From: Lachnospiraceae bacterium
GTDB taxonomy: Bacteria; Bacillota; Clostridia; Lachnospirales; Lachnospiraceae
Direction of reading: 5' to 3'
DNA length: 57,952 nt
Assembly: GCA_017440375.1 (NCBI GenBank)
Contig: JAFSHK010000064.1
Span: 1 to 57,952, forward strand
The notes beneath the pieces were generated by a model that did not search any database, was not told the origin of the DNA, and worked only from the letters and a program-made list of their open reading frames with translations. The number at the start of each line of letters is the position of its first letter. The stretch's first letter is position 1. A program made the translations under genes and the position numbers. Below are positions 8,831-17,643 of the stretch, piece by piece.

Positions 8831-8873
8831 AAAAAGACATTTCGTAACGTTACAGCTACGAAATGTCTTTTTT
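8831..8873. terminator. Bidirectional terminator between two convergent permeases
   Basis: GACATTTCGTA (8836-8846) pairs perfectly with TACGAAATGTC (8857-8867), with five A before and six T after, so it can stop transcription from both sides. Confidence 0.85.
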
Positions 8874-8905
8874 GATAAAGTTAAATATATGAAACTCTTT
8901 GAAAA

Positions 8906-10267
8906 TTATAAGTAACGTACAATAATACAAACCATGGAAATTGCAATTACAATAATAGTTGCAGGTGCACAGTATTTGCAGTAAGTACCCCAGTCGATTG
9001 GATGACCTGCCTTAGCAGATACGGAAGTACCAACAACGTTGGCAGATGCACCAATAGGTGTTGCATTACCACCGATATCTGTACCCATGGATAAGGACCA
9101 TACCAAAGTATCCAGAGGCATTCCTGTGGTAGCTGCCATACTCTGAATAACCGGAACCATGGTTGCTGCAAATGGAATGTTATCAACAAATGCGCTGGCA
9201 ATTGCAGATAACCAAAGGATAATGGCAACTATAATAGTCGGATTACCACCACTGATGGATTCAATCAGATTTGCCACCATTACCAAAACACCTGTCTGTT
9301 CCAGACCGCCGACTGCAATAAACAAACCAATGAAGAACAATAAAGTCTTGTAATCTACGCGTTTCATGATATATTTAATGCCTTCACCACCAGCAGTAAC
9401 AAGTGTTAAAGCTGCTGCAAGAATACCGATAGATGCGACGGTAAGTCCTGTTTGCGCATGTGTAATAAGTAAAACAACAGAAAGTATAAAAATTACAACA
9501 CTGATAACAAAGGCTTTTTGATTGGTTACTGCTTCCTTTGGATCAGGGTAGGAAGTAATGTTGCCTCTTGCTGCTTCTTCGGCTTTTAACTGCTTGCGAC
9601 AAAGAAGATAGAAGTAAACCAACATGATAACTAAACTGATTAATGCAATTACACCGGTATTCGTAATGAAATCCGCAAAGGTATAGCCTAAAGATGTACC
9701 GATAATGATATTTGGCGGGTCGCCGCACATAGTAGCGGAACCACCTAAGTTCGCGCAGAAAATCTCGGATAAAATAATCGGAACCGGATTAAATTTCAAA
9801 ATACTTGCAAGCTCGCATGTTACTGCAGCAAGGAACAAAATCACAGTAATACTGTCGATGAACATTGCTAAGAATGCAGACATGCACATGAAAGCAATGA
9901 AAATAGGAATAATCTTGTAGTTTACTGCTTTGGCAATACGAAGGCAAAGCCATTTGAAGAAACCGGAACGTCCCATACCTTCAACCATTATCATCATACC
10001 GGCAATGAAAATGATGGTTGCCCAGTTAATACCGGAAGTGGATTCTTTGGCTTCTCCGGTTGCAAGCCAGAAATCCGGAGTGACGATAGTGCTGAGGTTT
10101 AAAGTTTCAAAAAGTGCATGCGGACTTTGCATAGCGGCTAAAAAGACAAAAATCGCAACAAGTGCACCTGCTGCTAATGTGACAATATGACGTTCGATTT
10201 TATCTAAAACAATCATAATGAACATAGCTACGAAAATAATGATAGCAATTATTTGACTAATATTCAT
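8906..10267 (-). CDS. SLC13/ArsB-type anion permease
   Basis: A 453-residue protein with about twelve membrane segments. Motifs typical of the DASS/ArsB/NhaD group are visible: FIDSITVILFL in the first half, then GGSATMCGDPPNIIIG, and in the second half FVDNIPFAATM and GTDIGGNATPIGAS. These are the two inverted-repeat hairpins that bind Na+ and anion in this fold. AAAGGAG lies just before the start on the reverse strand. It stands alone with its own promoter and shares a terminator with the permease at 7663. Likely substrates are a di- or tricarboxylate, arsenite or Na+/H+; the sequence does not decide. Confidence 0.85.
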   Translation of the reverse strand: MNISQIIAIIIFVAMFIMIVLDKIERHIVTLAAGALVAIFVFLAAMQSPHALFETLNLSTIVTPDFWLATGEAKESTSGINWATIIFIAGMMIMVEGMGRSGFFKWLCLRIAKAVNYKIIPIFIAFMCMSAFLAMFIDSITVILFLAAVTCELASILKFNPVPIILSEIFCANLGGSATMCGDPPNIIIGTSLGYTFADFITNTGVIALISLVIMLVYFYLLCRKQLKAEEAARGNITSYPDPKEAVTNQKAFVISVVIFILSVVLLITHAQTGLTVASIGILAAALTLVTAGGEGIKYIMKRVDYKTLLFFIGLFIAVGGLEQTGVLVMVANLIESISGGNPTIIVAIILWLSAIASAFVDNIPFAATMVPVIQSMAATTGMPLDTLVWSLSMGTDIGGNATPIGASANVVGTSVSAKAGHPIDWGTYCKYCAPATIIVIAISMVCIIVRYL

Positions 10268-10327
10268 TTTGCTATTCTCCTTTGTTTATATAATTTATAG
10301 AATTTTAATATTTTAAGTCCGACCGTT

Positions 10328-10356
10328 ATTATGGACTTCTGTTAGGAAAATGTCAA
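10328..10356 (-). promoter_or_regulatory. Promoter of the reverse-strand permease
   Basis: On the reverse strand TTGACA (10356-10351), a 17-bp spacer and CATAAT (10333-10328) form a near-consensus sigma-A promoter. An inverted repeat AAGTCC (10315-10320) / GGACTT (10333-10338) overlaps the edge of the -10 box and may be an operator. Confidence 0.7.
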
Positions 10357-10438
10357 GAAAGATTTACTAATTTATCCTTTTTTAGCAGTATCTTTACAAT
10401 ATAGCAAGAAAATAACTGGTAATTTTTTCAAAAAAGTG

Positions 10439-10467
10439 TTGACATTGTGCATGACAATCTCTATTAT
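10439..10467 (+). promoter_or_regulatory. Consensus promoter of the sulfur amino acid genes, with spacer dyad
   Basis: TTGACA (10439-10444), exactly 17 bp, TATTAT (10462-10467). The spacer contains the inverted repeat ATTGT (10444-10448) / ACAAT (10454-10458), where a repressor could block the polymerase. No S-box or T-box leader fits in the short distance to the start codon. Confidence 0.75.
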
Positions 10468-10523
10468 TCATATAAATCATATGTAAATAATGGGAAATAA
10501 AATTATTGGGAGGGTGAGATGTA

Positions 10524-11672
10524 ATGAATTATGGAGTCGATACCGTGTGTATTCACGGCAATGGAAAAAGAAAGAATGTAGATAATACGGGAAGTATCAG
10601 CTTTCCGATTTATCAGACAGCAGCTTATGCCCATCCTGGAGTCGGACAGAGTACAGGATATGATTATTCCAGAGTACAGAATCCGACAAGAGAAGAGGTA
10701 GAGCGAATTATGGCAGACTTGGAGCATGGAACAGATGCCATTGCCTTTTCATCCGGTATGGCGGCAGTCAGCGCATTCATGGAACTTTTGCGTCCCGGAG
10801 ACCATATAGTAGCAACCGATGACTTATATGGCGGAACAATTCGCCAATTTCGATTGATAAATGAGAAAAATGGAATTAAAATATCTTATGTAGATACTTC
10901 TGATTTGGAACAGGTGAAAGCAGTAATACAAGAAAATACTAAGCTTATTTATGTGGAGACACCAACCAATCCGATGATGCAAGTGACAGATATTGCGGCA
11001 ATTAGTGAAATTGCGAAAGAAAAGGGATGCTTACTGGCAGTCGATAATACTTTTCTCACGCCGTATTTCCAGAATCCGTTGGATTTGGGAGCAGATGTAG
11101 TAGTGCATAGTGCAACCAAATATCTGGAAGGACATAACGATACATTAGGTGGTTTCATTGTGACAAAGCGGCAGGATATTTCCGAAGAACTTCGGAATAT
11201 TCTGAAAACGACCGGCGCTGGGTTGTCGCCTTTTGATAGCTGGCTTATTTTGCGAGGTATTAAAACTTTGGCGGTGCGAATGGAGAAGCACCAGCAGAAT
11301 GCTTTGGCAATTGCGAAATGGTTACAAAATCAACCCAAAGTGAAAGAAGTACGTTACATAGGACTGGAAAGTCATCCCGGCAGAGAAATTATCAAGAAAC
11401 AGAGTCGTGGTTATAGCGGTATGTTGACATTCCGTGTGGACTCGCAAGAAACCGTATATCGGATTCTGGAACATGTAAAGGTGGTACAGTTTGCGGAAAG
11501 TCTTGGTGGTACGGAAAGCCTGATTACCTATCCGATGACACAGACCCATGCCGATGTACCGGAAGAGAAGCGGAAAGCAAAGGGTATTGATGACACCCTG
11601 CTTCGTATGTCTGTCGGTATCGAAGATGTTCACGATTTGATAGCTGATTTGGAACAGGTGATGAATGTTTAG
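10524..11672 (+). CDS. Cys/Met metabolism PLP-dependent enzyme (cystathionine gamma-synthase/lyase family)
   Basis: A 382-residue trans-sulfuration enzyme. The PLP lysine is K199 in SATKYLEGH, the phosphate-binding region is SSGMAAV (about 76-82), and YSR near 48-50 reaches the neighbouring subunit. Length and layout fit cystathionine gamma-synthase, beta-lyase, gamma-lyase or O-acetylhomoserine enzymes; these cannot be separated safely by eye. GGGAGGG lies upstream of the ATG. The next gene encodes a MalY-type C-S lyase, so a two-step route from an activated homoserine plus cysteine to cystathionine and then homocysteine is plausible. Confidence 0.85.
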   Translation: MNYGVDTVCIHGNGKRKNVDNTGSISFPIYQTAAYAHPGVGQSTGYDYSRVQNPTREEVERIMADLEHGTDAIAFSSGMAAVSAFMELLRPGDHIVATDDLYGGTIRQFRLINEKNGIKISYVDTSDLEQVKAVIQENTKLIYVETPTNPMMQVTDIAAISEIAKEKGCLLAVDNTFLTPYFQNPLDLGADVVVHSATKYLEGHNDTLGGFIVTKRQDISEELRNILKTTGAGLSPFDSWLILRGIKTLAVRMEKHQQNALAIAKWLQNQPKVKEVRYIGLESHPGREIIKKQSRGYSGMLTFRVDSQETVYRILEHVKVVQFAESLGGTESLITYPMTQTHADVPEEKRKAKGIDDTLLRMSVGIEDVHDLIADLEQVMNV

Positions 11673-11762
11673 GACTGTGCTATATAGAACTAAGCAGAAA
11701 AATAAAGTCGAAGCACCATAGACGTGTGAGGCAGATAAATAATAGATGCGGAGAACAGAAAC

Positions 11763-12944
11763 ATGAAACACAATTTTGACGAGATTGTTGATAGAAAAAA
11801 TTCAGATTGCATAAAATATGATTTTGCAGTGGAAAGAGGTATGCCGGAAGATGTTCTGCCGCTTTGGGTGGCAGACATGGATTTTCGAACCGCTCCTTGC
11901 ATTACTGAGCGAATGAAGAAGGACGTGGAGCTTGGTATTTTTGGCTATACGGAACACAAAGAAGATTATTTTATGGCAGTTGCAAATTGGTATCAGACAT
12001 ATTTTGACTGGAAGGTCGAGAAGGAATGGCTTGTGAAAACCCCCGGTGTAGTGTTTGCGATTGCTATGGCGATTCAGGCATTAACTAGGGAAGGTGATGG
12101 TGTTTTAATTCAACAGCCGGTTTACTATCCTTTTGCGGCAGTTATTAGGGACAACAATCGAAAACTGGTAAATAGTCCTCTTGTTTTAATAGATGGTCAC
12201 TATGAGATGAATTTTGAAGAACTGGAAACTAAGATTGTGGAAGAAAATGTGAAGCTTTTCTTACTTTGCAGTCCTCATAATCCGGTGGGAAGAGTTTGGG
12301 CGAAGGAAGAATTACAGCGGGTAGGAGAGATTTGTCTGAAACATGATGTGAAGATTGTTAGTGATGAGATTCACAGTGATTTTGTTTATCCGGGATACAA
12401 GCATTATATCTTGCCGACGATTGATGAGCGTTTGGGGGATATTAGTATCATTTGTACCGCTCCGAGTAAAACATTTAATTTGGCGGGTTTGCAGGTTTCC
12501 AATATTTTTATTTCCAATCCAAAGATTCGCCAAGCATTTCAGAAGCGCTTAGATGCCGTAGGTTATTGCGAAGTGAATATGTTAGGACAGCATGCGTGCC
12601 AAGCGGCTTATGAAGGCGGCAGAGAGTGGCTGGAGCAGCTAAAAGTTTATTTGAAGGGTAATCTGGATTTTACCAGAGATTTTTTGGAAAAGAGGATTCC
12701 ACAGATTAAGCTGGTAGAGCCGGAAGGCACCTATTTAATCTGGCTGGATTGTCGTGGGCTTGGTTTGTCAGAAAGCGCATTGGAAGATTTGATTGTTAAT
12801 CAGGCTAAATTATGGTTAGATGCCGGAACGATGTTTGGGAAGGTTGGAGCAGGTTTTGAACGAATCAATCTGACCTGTCCCAGAAGTGTTCTAAAAGAGG
12901 CATTAGAACGATTGGAAAAAGCCGTTGAAGCATTGACAGCATAA
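11763..12944 (+). CDS. MalY/PatB family C-S lyase (aminotransferase class I/II fold)
   Basis: A 393-residue PLP enzyme. WVADMDF at about 35-41 and FGYTEH at about 60-65 are hallmarks of the MalY/PatB branch, SPHNPVGR at 170-177 and SDEIHSDF at 200-207 bind the cofactor, and K236 in APSKTFNLAG forms the Schiff base. Known members cleave cystathionine to homocysteine, pyruvate and ammonia, and may degrade cysteine to sulfide. It lies 90 nt after the trans-sulfuration gene and is probably on the same transcript. Confidence 0.85.
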   Translation: MKHNFDEIVDRKNSDCIKYDFAVERGMPEDVLPLWVADMDFRTAPCITERMKKDVELGIFGYTEHKEDYFMAVANWYQTYFDWKVEKEWLVKTPGVVFAIAMAIQALTREGDGVLIQQPVYYPFAAVIRDNNRKLVNSPLVLIDGHYEMNFEELETKIVEENVKLFLLCSPHNPVGRVWAKEELQRVGEICLKHDVKIVSDEIHSDFVYPGYKHYILPTIDERLGDISIICTAPSKTFNLAGLQVSNIFISNPKIRQAFQKRLDAVGYCEVNMLGQHACQAAYEGGREWLEQLKVYLKGNLDFTRDFLEKRIPQIKLVEPEGTYLIWLDCRGLGLSESALEDLIVNQAKLWLDAGTMFGKVGAGFERINLTCPRSVLKEALERLEKAVEALTA

Positions 12945-12995
12945 GAAGTTGTTCTGTATAATTATAATAATAAGCAGTGTGGAGAGAACAACGAC

Positions 12996-13916
12996 ATGAA
13001 ATATTTAGTAATCGGAGCAGGTGGTACCGGTGGAAGCATTGGTGCTTTTATGACGGAGGCTGGAAAAGATGTTACTTTGATTGCCAGAGGCGAGCATTTG
13101 AAGAAGATGCAGGAGCAGGGCTTGAAAATGGAAACTACGGTAAAGGGAAATTATGTAGTCAATCCAATCAAAGTAACGGATATGGAGCATTACGAGGGGC
13201 AGCCGGATATTATATTTGTTTGTGTCAAAGGTTATTCTTTGGAAGATACGATTCCTTTTATCAAAAGGGTGGCAAAAGAAGATACCATTGTGATTCCGAT
13301 TCTGAATATTTATGGAACCGGAGGCAGAATGCAGAAAGAACTGCCGGAGCTGCTTGTTACGGATGGCTGTATATATATTGCGGCAGAAATCAAAGAACCG
13401 GGGAAAATCTGGCAGAAGGGAAATATTTTCCGTGTGGTATATGGTGTCAGAGAACCGGAGAAGCTCTGCCCTGCTTTGTTTGAAGTAGCTAAAGATTTGA
13501 AAGACAGCGGTATTGATGCAGTTTTATCTGACAATATCCGCAGAGATGCGTTACAGAAATTTGCTTATGTATCTCCGATGGCGGCATGCGGACTTTATTA
13601 TCATGTTTCTGCCGGAGAGGTACAGGTAACAGGTGAGCCGAGAGATACTTTTGTGAAGCTGATGAAGGAAATTGATGCGCTGGCAATTGCCATGGATGTG
13701 CCTTTTCAGATAGATATTGTAACAACAAATTTACAGATTTTGGATACATTGGATCCGACGGCATCCACTTCTATGCAGAGAGATATTTATGCAGGAAAAA
13801 GTTCTGAAATTGACGGACTTATTTACGAGGTAGTGCGTCTGGGACAGCAATATGGCGTTCCGGTGCCGACTTATGAGATGGTTGCGGCAAAGGCAAGAGA
13901 ACAGGGCTTGCATTAG
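12996..13916 (+). CDS. Ketopantoate reductase family protein (PanE/ApbA-like)
   Basis: A 306-residue NADP-dependent reductase. The N-terminal Rossmann motif is GAGGTGGSIGAFM (about 7-19), and the C-terminal helical domain holds the conserved KFAYVSPMAA and the STSMQRDIYAGKSSEIDGL segment typical of the family. PanE makes pantoate for coenzyme A, but many gut Clostridia have several paralogues acting on other 2-keto acids, and no other pantothenate genes are near. The link to the sulfur amino acid genes hints at reduction of a keto acid from amino acid breakdown; that is inference. Confidence 0.8.
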   Translation: MKYLVIGAGGTGGSIGAFMTEAGKDVTLIARGEHLKKMQEQGLKMETTVKGNYVVNPIKVTDMEHYEGQPDIIFVCVKGYSLEDTIPFIKRVAKEDTIVIPILNIYGTGGRMQKELPELLVTDGCIYIAAEIKEPGKIWQKGNIFRVVYGVREPEKLCPALFEVAKDLKDSGIDAVLSDNIRRDALQKFAYVSPMAACGLYYHVSAGEVQVTGEPRDTFVKLMKEIDALAIAMDVPFQIDIVTTNLQILDTLDPTASTSMQRDIYAGKSSEIDGLIYEVVRLGQQYGVPVPTYEMVAAKAREQGLH

Positions 13917-13943
13917 AAATATCAATTCTGTCAGGAGGATAAA

Positions 13944-14147
13944 GTGGTGGAGAAGACCTTTAAAGAGAAATATATAGCTGGAGAAATAGAATTTGAAGAA
14001 ATAGATGATTACAGCCAGGAATGGGGCTTTCATGATGAAACGATGACATTGAGAGAGTACCTTGGTTTGAACGCAGAGGAAGAGGATGCGTGGGTAAGCA
14101 TCGGAGACGATGCGCTCAAAGAGCTTCTGGACAAGCAACGCAGTTAG
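13944..14147 (+). CDS. Small acidic protein of unknown function
   Basis: A 67-residue soluble protein rich in Glu and Asp. The sequence TLREYLGLNAEEEDAWV is protein-like and resembles small conserved proteins of Clostridia, but no named family is recognised. The start is GTG at 13944 or the next GTG at 13947; AGGAGG at 13933-13938 makes translation convincing. Its stop overlaps the stop region of the convergent AraC gene by 4 nt, leaving no room for a terminator. It follows the reductase by 27 nt. Confidence 0.65.
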   Translation: MVEKTFKEKYIAGEIEFEEIDDYSQEWGFHDETMTLREYLGLNAEEEDAWVSIGDDALKELLDKQRS

Positions 14148-14974
14148 TTAGTATTACGTCGAAATTCTTTAGGCGTACAACCATACAGTTTTTTGAAATT
14201 TTTCATAAAAAGCTTATAGTTTGTGATACCATTTTGTTCCAGAATGGTACCAATGTTATAGTCAGTATTTTTTAGATCCTCGCATACATGGGCAAGACGG
14301 ACACTGTTTACATAGCCGGTGAAAGTCGTGCCCATGTTTTTTTTGAAGAAACGACAGAAATATTCCGAATTAAGCGCGGCAAGAGAAGCCGCCTCTTCCA
14401 AAGAAATACATTCATGATAGTGTTCTTTGACATAGCGAATTACCGGTTCTAAACGTTTCAGATTTTTACGGCTCTGAATTTTGGCGGTAGAGTCAATGAA
14501 AACCTGATAATTTACAACCAATGTATAAAGAAAGTCATAGAGCAGGCTGGAAAAGCGAAGAGAATACCCTTGTGGTTTTTCTATATACAACTGCCCCATA
14601 TCTGTTAATATTCTGCGAATGACGTTGAATGATGAGTGGGTACTAAAGGCCTTTCCCATATCGAAACGAATATTGTCATAATCCGGAATGGAATTTAGCA
14701 AAAAGTCAAAAGGAACCTGCAATAAAAGAATTTTGGCATATTCATAGCATTGTGTTGTATGAATATCGGCAGAATTAATGATGATAAAATCGTCAGCATG
14801 CAGTTTATATTTCTTACTGTTTATGGTGACGTCCAGTTCGCCTTCATAAAGATAAACCACCTCCATACTGCGATGCCAATGCTCCGTTACAAGGTGGTTT
14901 GAATCCTCATAGATTGCAAATCTTACAGGAAGAGCTGCTTCTGTTTTTACCTCTTCATGAATGTACTGTTCCAT
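14144..14974 (-). CDS. AraC family transcriptional regulator
   Basis: A 276-residue regulator with an N-terminal cupin-type sensor (about 15-100; HWHRSMEVVYLYEGEL) and a C-terminal pair of helix-turn-helix motifs (about 175-275; ISLEEAASLAALNSEYFCRFFKK and the ending YGCTPKEFRRN). This arrangement is typical of regulators of sugar use. It is divergent from the GH3 beta-glucosidase across 268 bp, so the glucosidase gene is the obvious target, with a beta-glucoside as possible inducer. Confidence 0.85.
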   Translation of the reverse strand: MEQYIHEEVKTEAALPVRFAIYEDSNHLVTEHWHRSMEVVYLYEGELDVTINSKKYKLHADDFIIINSADIHTTQCYEYAKILLLQVPFDFLLNSIPDYDNIRFDMGKAFSTHSSFNVIRRILTDMGQLYIEKPQGYSLRFSSLLYDFLYTLVVNYQVFIDSTAKIQSRKNLKRLEPVIRYVKEHYHECISLEEAASLAALNSEYFCRFFKKNMGTTFTGYVNSVRLAHVCEDLKNTDYNIGTILEQNGITNYKLFMKNFKKLYGCTPKEFRRNTN

Positions 14975-15068
14975 AACTCTCTCCTAATATCGCTGAATTA
15001 CAAAAATGTGTTTGTTTATTGAAAAGTGATTTTGTAAAAAATAACCCAAGAAAATAATCATATTCTGT

Positions 15069-15086
15069 AAATATCATCCGATATTT
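15069..15086. promoter_or_regulatory. Palindrome in the AraC/GH3 divergent region
   Basis: AAATATC (15069-15075) and GATATTT (15080-15086) form a perfect 7-bp dyad with a 4-bp centre, near the middle of the intergenic region. It is a candidate operator. AraC proteins usually bind direct repeats, so a second regulator is possible. No convincing -35/-10 pair was found in this region. Confidence 0.4.
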
Positions 15087-15242
15087 TCTTGCGGAAGTCA
15101 ATATTAACCTAAAAAATTGTCATGATAATAGGTAGGAATAAATATTGTTCCATGTTAAACTATATTTAGCTGTTAAAAGCGTGATGATATGGGATATTGT
15201 ATTTTGATTAGAAGGTAGAAAAAACAGGAGGCGGGTTATCAA

Positions 15243-17525
15243 ATGACAACAGAAAACTTAAAAGAATTAGTGGAAAAAATGACATTAGAAGAAAAAGCAG
15301 CGATGTGTTCCGGAGCTGATTTCTGGCATACAGAAGCGGTGGAACGCTTGGGAATTCCGGCAAGTATGGTTTCTGACGGACCCCATGGACTACGTAAACA
15401 GAATGAAGAAGGTGACCATCTTGGTGTAAATGAGAGTATTAAAGCAGTATGCTTTCCGGCGGGCTGTGGCACAGCAGCATCCTTCAACAGAGAACTGTTG
15501 ACCAAAATGGGTGAAGTAATCGGTAATGAATGTCAAGCAGAAGGTATCAGTGTTATTTTGGGACCGGCTGTGAATATCAAACGTTCTCCGCTTTGCGGAC
15601 GTAACTTTGAATATTATTCCGAAGATCCGCTTGTGGCAACGGAAATTGCAGGTGCGTTGATTAAAGGTGTACAGAGCAAAAATGTGGGAACAAGCATCAA
15701 GCATTTTCTGGCTAATAACCAGGAAACGAGAAGAATGTCTTCCGATTCCAGAGTGGATGAAAGAACATTAAACGAGATTTATTTAGCAGCTTTCGAAGGT
15801 GCCATAAAGAAACAAAAACCATGGACCGTTATGTGCTCGTATAATAAAATCAACGGAGTATACGCGGCTGAAAATTATCAATATCTAACAGAGACGCTGC
15901 GTAATAAATGGGGCTTTGACGGTTATGTTATGAGCGACTGGGGTGCCATTAACAATCGAGTAGGAGATTTGAAAGCCGGCCTTGATTTGGAAATGCCAAC
16001 TTCTCTTGGAGCAAATGATAAGCTGATTGTGGAAGCTGTACAAAACGGTGAACTGGAAGAAAGTGTTTTAGATACCGCGGTAGAGCGTATTTTGAATATT
16101 GTATTCCGTTTTGAAGAAAATAGAGATAAGGATGCAACGTGGAATAAAGATGAAGACCATGAGATGGCACGTAAAGTAGCAGAAGAAACAATCGTTTTGT
16201 TAAAGAATGAAGAGAATATTCTTCCGTTAAGTGAAAAAGAAAATATTGCTTTTATCGGTAAATATGCAAAGACACCGAGATATCAGGGCGGTGGCAGTTC
16301 TCACATTAACAGCCATAAAATTACATCTGCTTTGGATGAGGTGTCCGGTATGTCTAATATTGTATATGCGCAGGGCTATATTGACGAAGAAGACAAAACC
16401 GATGAAAAACTTCTTGCAGAAGCAATAGAAACTGCAAAAAATGCAAAATATGCAGTCATTTTTGCCGGATTACCGGATGCTTTTGAATCCGAAGGATTTG
16501 ACAGAGAGCACATGGCTATGCCGAACTGTCAGAATGAATTGATTGCGAAAGTAGCAGAAGTACAACCGAATACAATTGTTGTGTTACACAATGGTTCTCC
16601 GATTGAAATGCCGTGGATTGATAAGGTAAAGGGTGTACTCGAAGCATATCTTGGCGGTCAGGCAGTAGGTGGTGCTGTATGCGATATCCTTTTTGGAAAA
16701 GTAAATCCGAGTGCAAAATTGCCGGAAACTTTTCCGTTGAAACTGGAAGACAATCCTTCTTATCTGTCTTATTTCGGAGAAGGCGATATGGTAGAGTATC
16801 GCGAAGGTATTTTTGTCGGATATCGCTACTATGATAAGAAAAAAATGGATGTGCTTTTCCCATTCGGTTATGGACTTTCTTATACAACCTTTGCATATTC
16901 TAACTTAACAGTGGATAAAGAGAATATGAAGGATACCGATATGTTATCTGTTAGCGTAGATGTAACAAATACCGGCAGCATGGCAGGAAAAGAAGTGGTG
17001 CAGCTTTATGTGGGAGACAAAGAAAGTACGGTGATTCGTCCGGTGAAGGAACTGCGCGATTTTGCCAAAGTGGAGCTTGCGCCGGGAGAAACCAAGACAG
17101 TTACCTTTATTCTGGATAAAAGAGCATTTGCATATTATAATGTGGAGCTTCATGATTGGCATGTAGAAAGTGGGGAATTTGATATTTTAATCGGCAAATC
17201 CTCCAGAGATATTGTTCTTAGTAAGAATGTTACGGTGGAGTCTACTGTGAAGATTCCGTTTGTATATACCACAGATACAACCGTAGGAGATATCATGAAA
17301 AATCCGGAAGCATGGGCAATCGCCAAACCTTTGATGAGTCAAGGATTATTCGGCGATGATAAGAGCAATGCAGAAGGAGATGCCGCATCTGAGGCAATGT
17401 CTGATGAAATGATGGAGGCGATGCTTCGTTATATGCCGCTTCGTGGACCTGTCAGCTTCCAAGGTAACGTTTCTATGGCAGATGTACAGAAGGTTGTAGA
17501 CCGGTTAAATGCGCTTGAACAGTGA
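15243..17525 (+). CDS. Glycoside hydrolase family 3 beta-glucosidase
   Basis: A 760-residue enzyme with the three-part GH3 layout: barrel (about 1-300), alpha/beta sandwich (about 310-540) and fibronectin III-like domain (about 590-665). The nucleophile is D232 in YVMSDWGA; KHFLANNQE and RRMSSDSRVDERTL shape the substrate pocket, and GFDREHMAMP in the second domain should carry the acid/base. No signal peptide, so it hydrolyses imported beta-glucosides in the cytoplasm. AGGAGG precedes the ATG. The C-terminal ~90 residues extend beyond the common core, rich in Met and acidic residues. Confidence 0.9.
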   Translation: MTTENLKELVEKMTLEEKAAMCSGADFWHTEAVERLGIPASMVSDGPHGLRKQNEEGDHLGVNESIKAVCFPAGCGTAASFNRELLTKMGEVIGNECQAEGISVILGPAVNIKRSPLCGRNFEYYSEDPLVATEIAGALIKGVQSKNVGTSIKHFLANNQETRRMSSDSRVDERTLNEIYLAAFEGAIKKQKPWTVMCSYNKINGVYAAENYQYLTETLRNKWGFDGYVMSDWGAINNRVGDLKAGLDLEMPTSLGANDKLIVEAVQNGELEESVLDTAVERILNIVFRFEENRDKDATWNKDEDHEMARKVAEETIVLLKNEENILPLSEKENIAFIGKYAKTPRYQGGGSSHINSHKITSALDEVSGMSNIVYAQGYIDEEDKTDEKLLAEAIETAKNAKYAVIFAGLPDAFESEGFDREHMAMPNCQNELIAKVAEVQPNTIVVLHNGSPIEMPWIDKVKGVLEAYLGGQAVGGAVCDILFGKVNPSAKLPETFPLKLEDNPSYLSYFGEGDMVEYREGIFVGYRYYDKKKMDVLFPFGYGLSYTTFAYSNLTVDKENMKDTDMLSVSVDVTNTGSMAGKEVVQLYVGDKESTVIRPVKELRDFAKVELAPGETKTVTFILDKRAFAYYNVELHDWHVESGEFDILIGKSSRDIVLSKNVTVESTVKIPFVYTTDTTVGDIMKNPEAWAIAKPLMSQGLFGDDKSNAEGDAASEAMSDEMMEAMLRYMPLRGPVSFQGNVSMADVQKVVDRLNALEQ

Positions 17526-17575
17526 AAAATTTAGAAATCTTTAATACTTGTGTCCAGAAATTCATAAATATCTTA

Positions 17576-17604
17576 TTGATTTATAAAAATTGGTTACCTA
17601 TAAT
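17576..17604 (+). promoter_or_regulatory. Promoter of ftsH
   Basis: TTGATT (17576-17581), a 17-bp spacer and a perfect TATAAT (17599-17604) lie about 40 bp before the ftsH start. Confidence 0.75.
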
Positions 17605-17643
17605 AGGAGTAGACTAATTTTTTGAAAGTGAGGACACCTCATA

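Noticed and set aside
8947..9228. Reverse-strand frame inside the anion permease
   Set aside because: Alternate frame of a clear membrane protein gene; hydrophobic content only reflects the codons of the real gene.
10268..10523. Possible riboswitch (S-box or T-box) before the Cys/Met gene
   Set aside because: The promoter is only about 55 bp from the start codon, leaving no space for such an RNA; no conserved T-box or SAM-core sequence is seen.
12977..13483. A 168-codon forward frame over the PanE-like gene
   Set aside because: It is the +1 shadow of the reductase gene; its Trp/Arg/Cys-rich composition is unlike any family and it has no ribosome site.
15238..15505. Reverse-strand frames opposite the start of the GH3 gene
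   Set aside because: They are antisense shadows of strongly conserved GH3 coding sequence, with no promoter or ribosome site.
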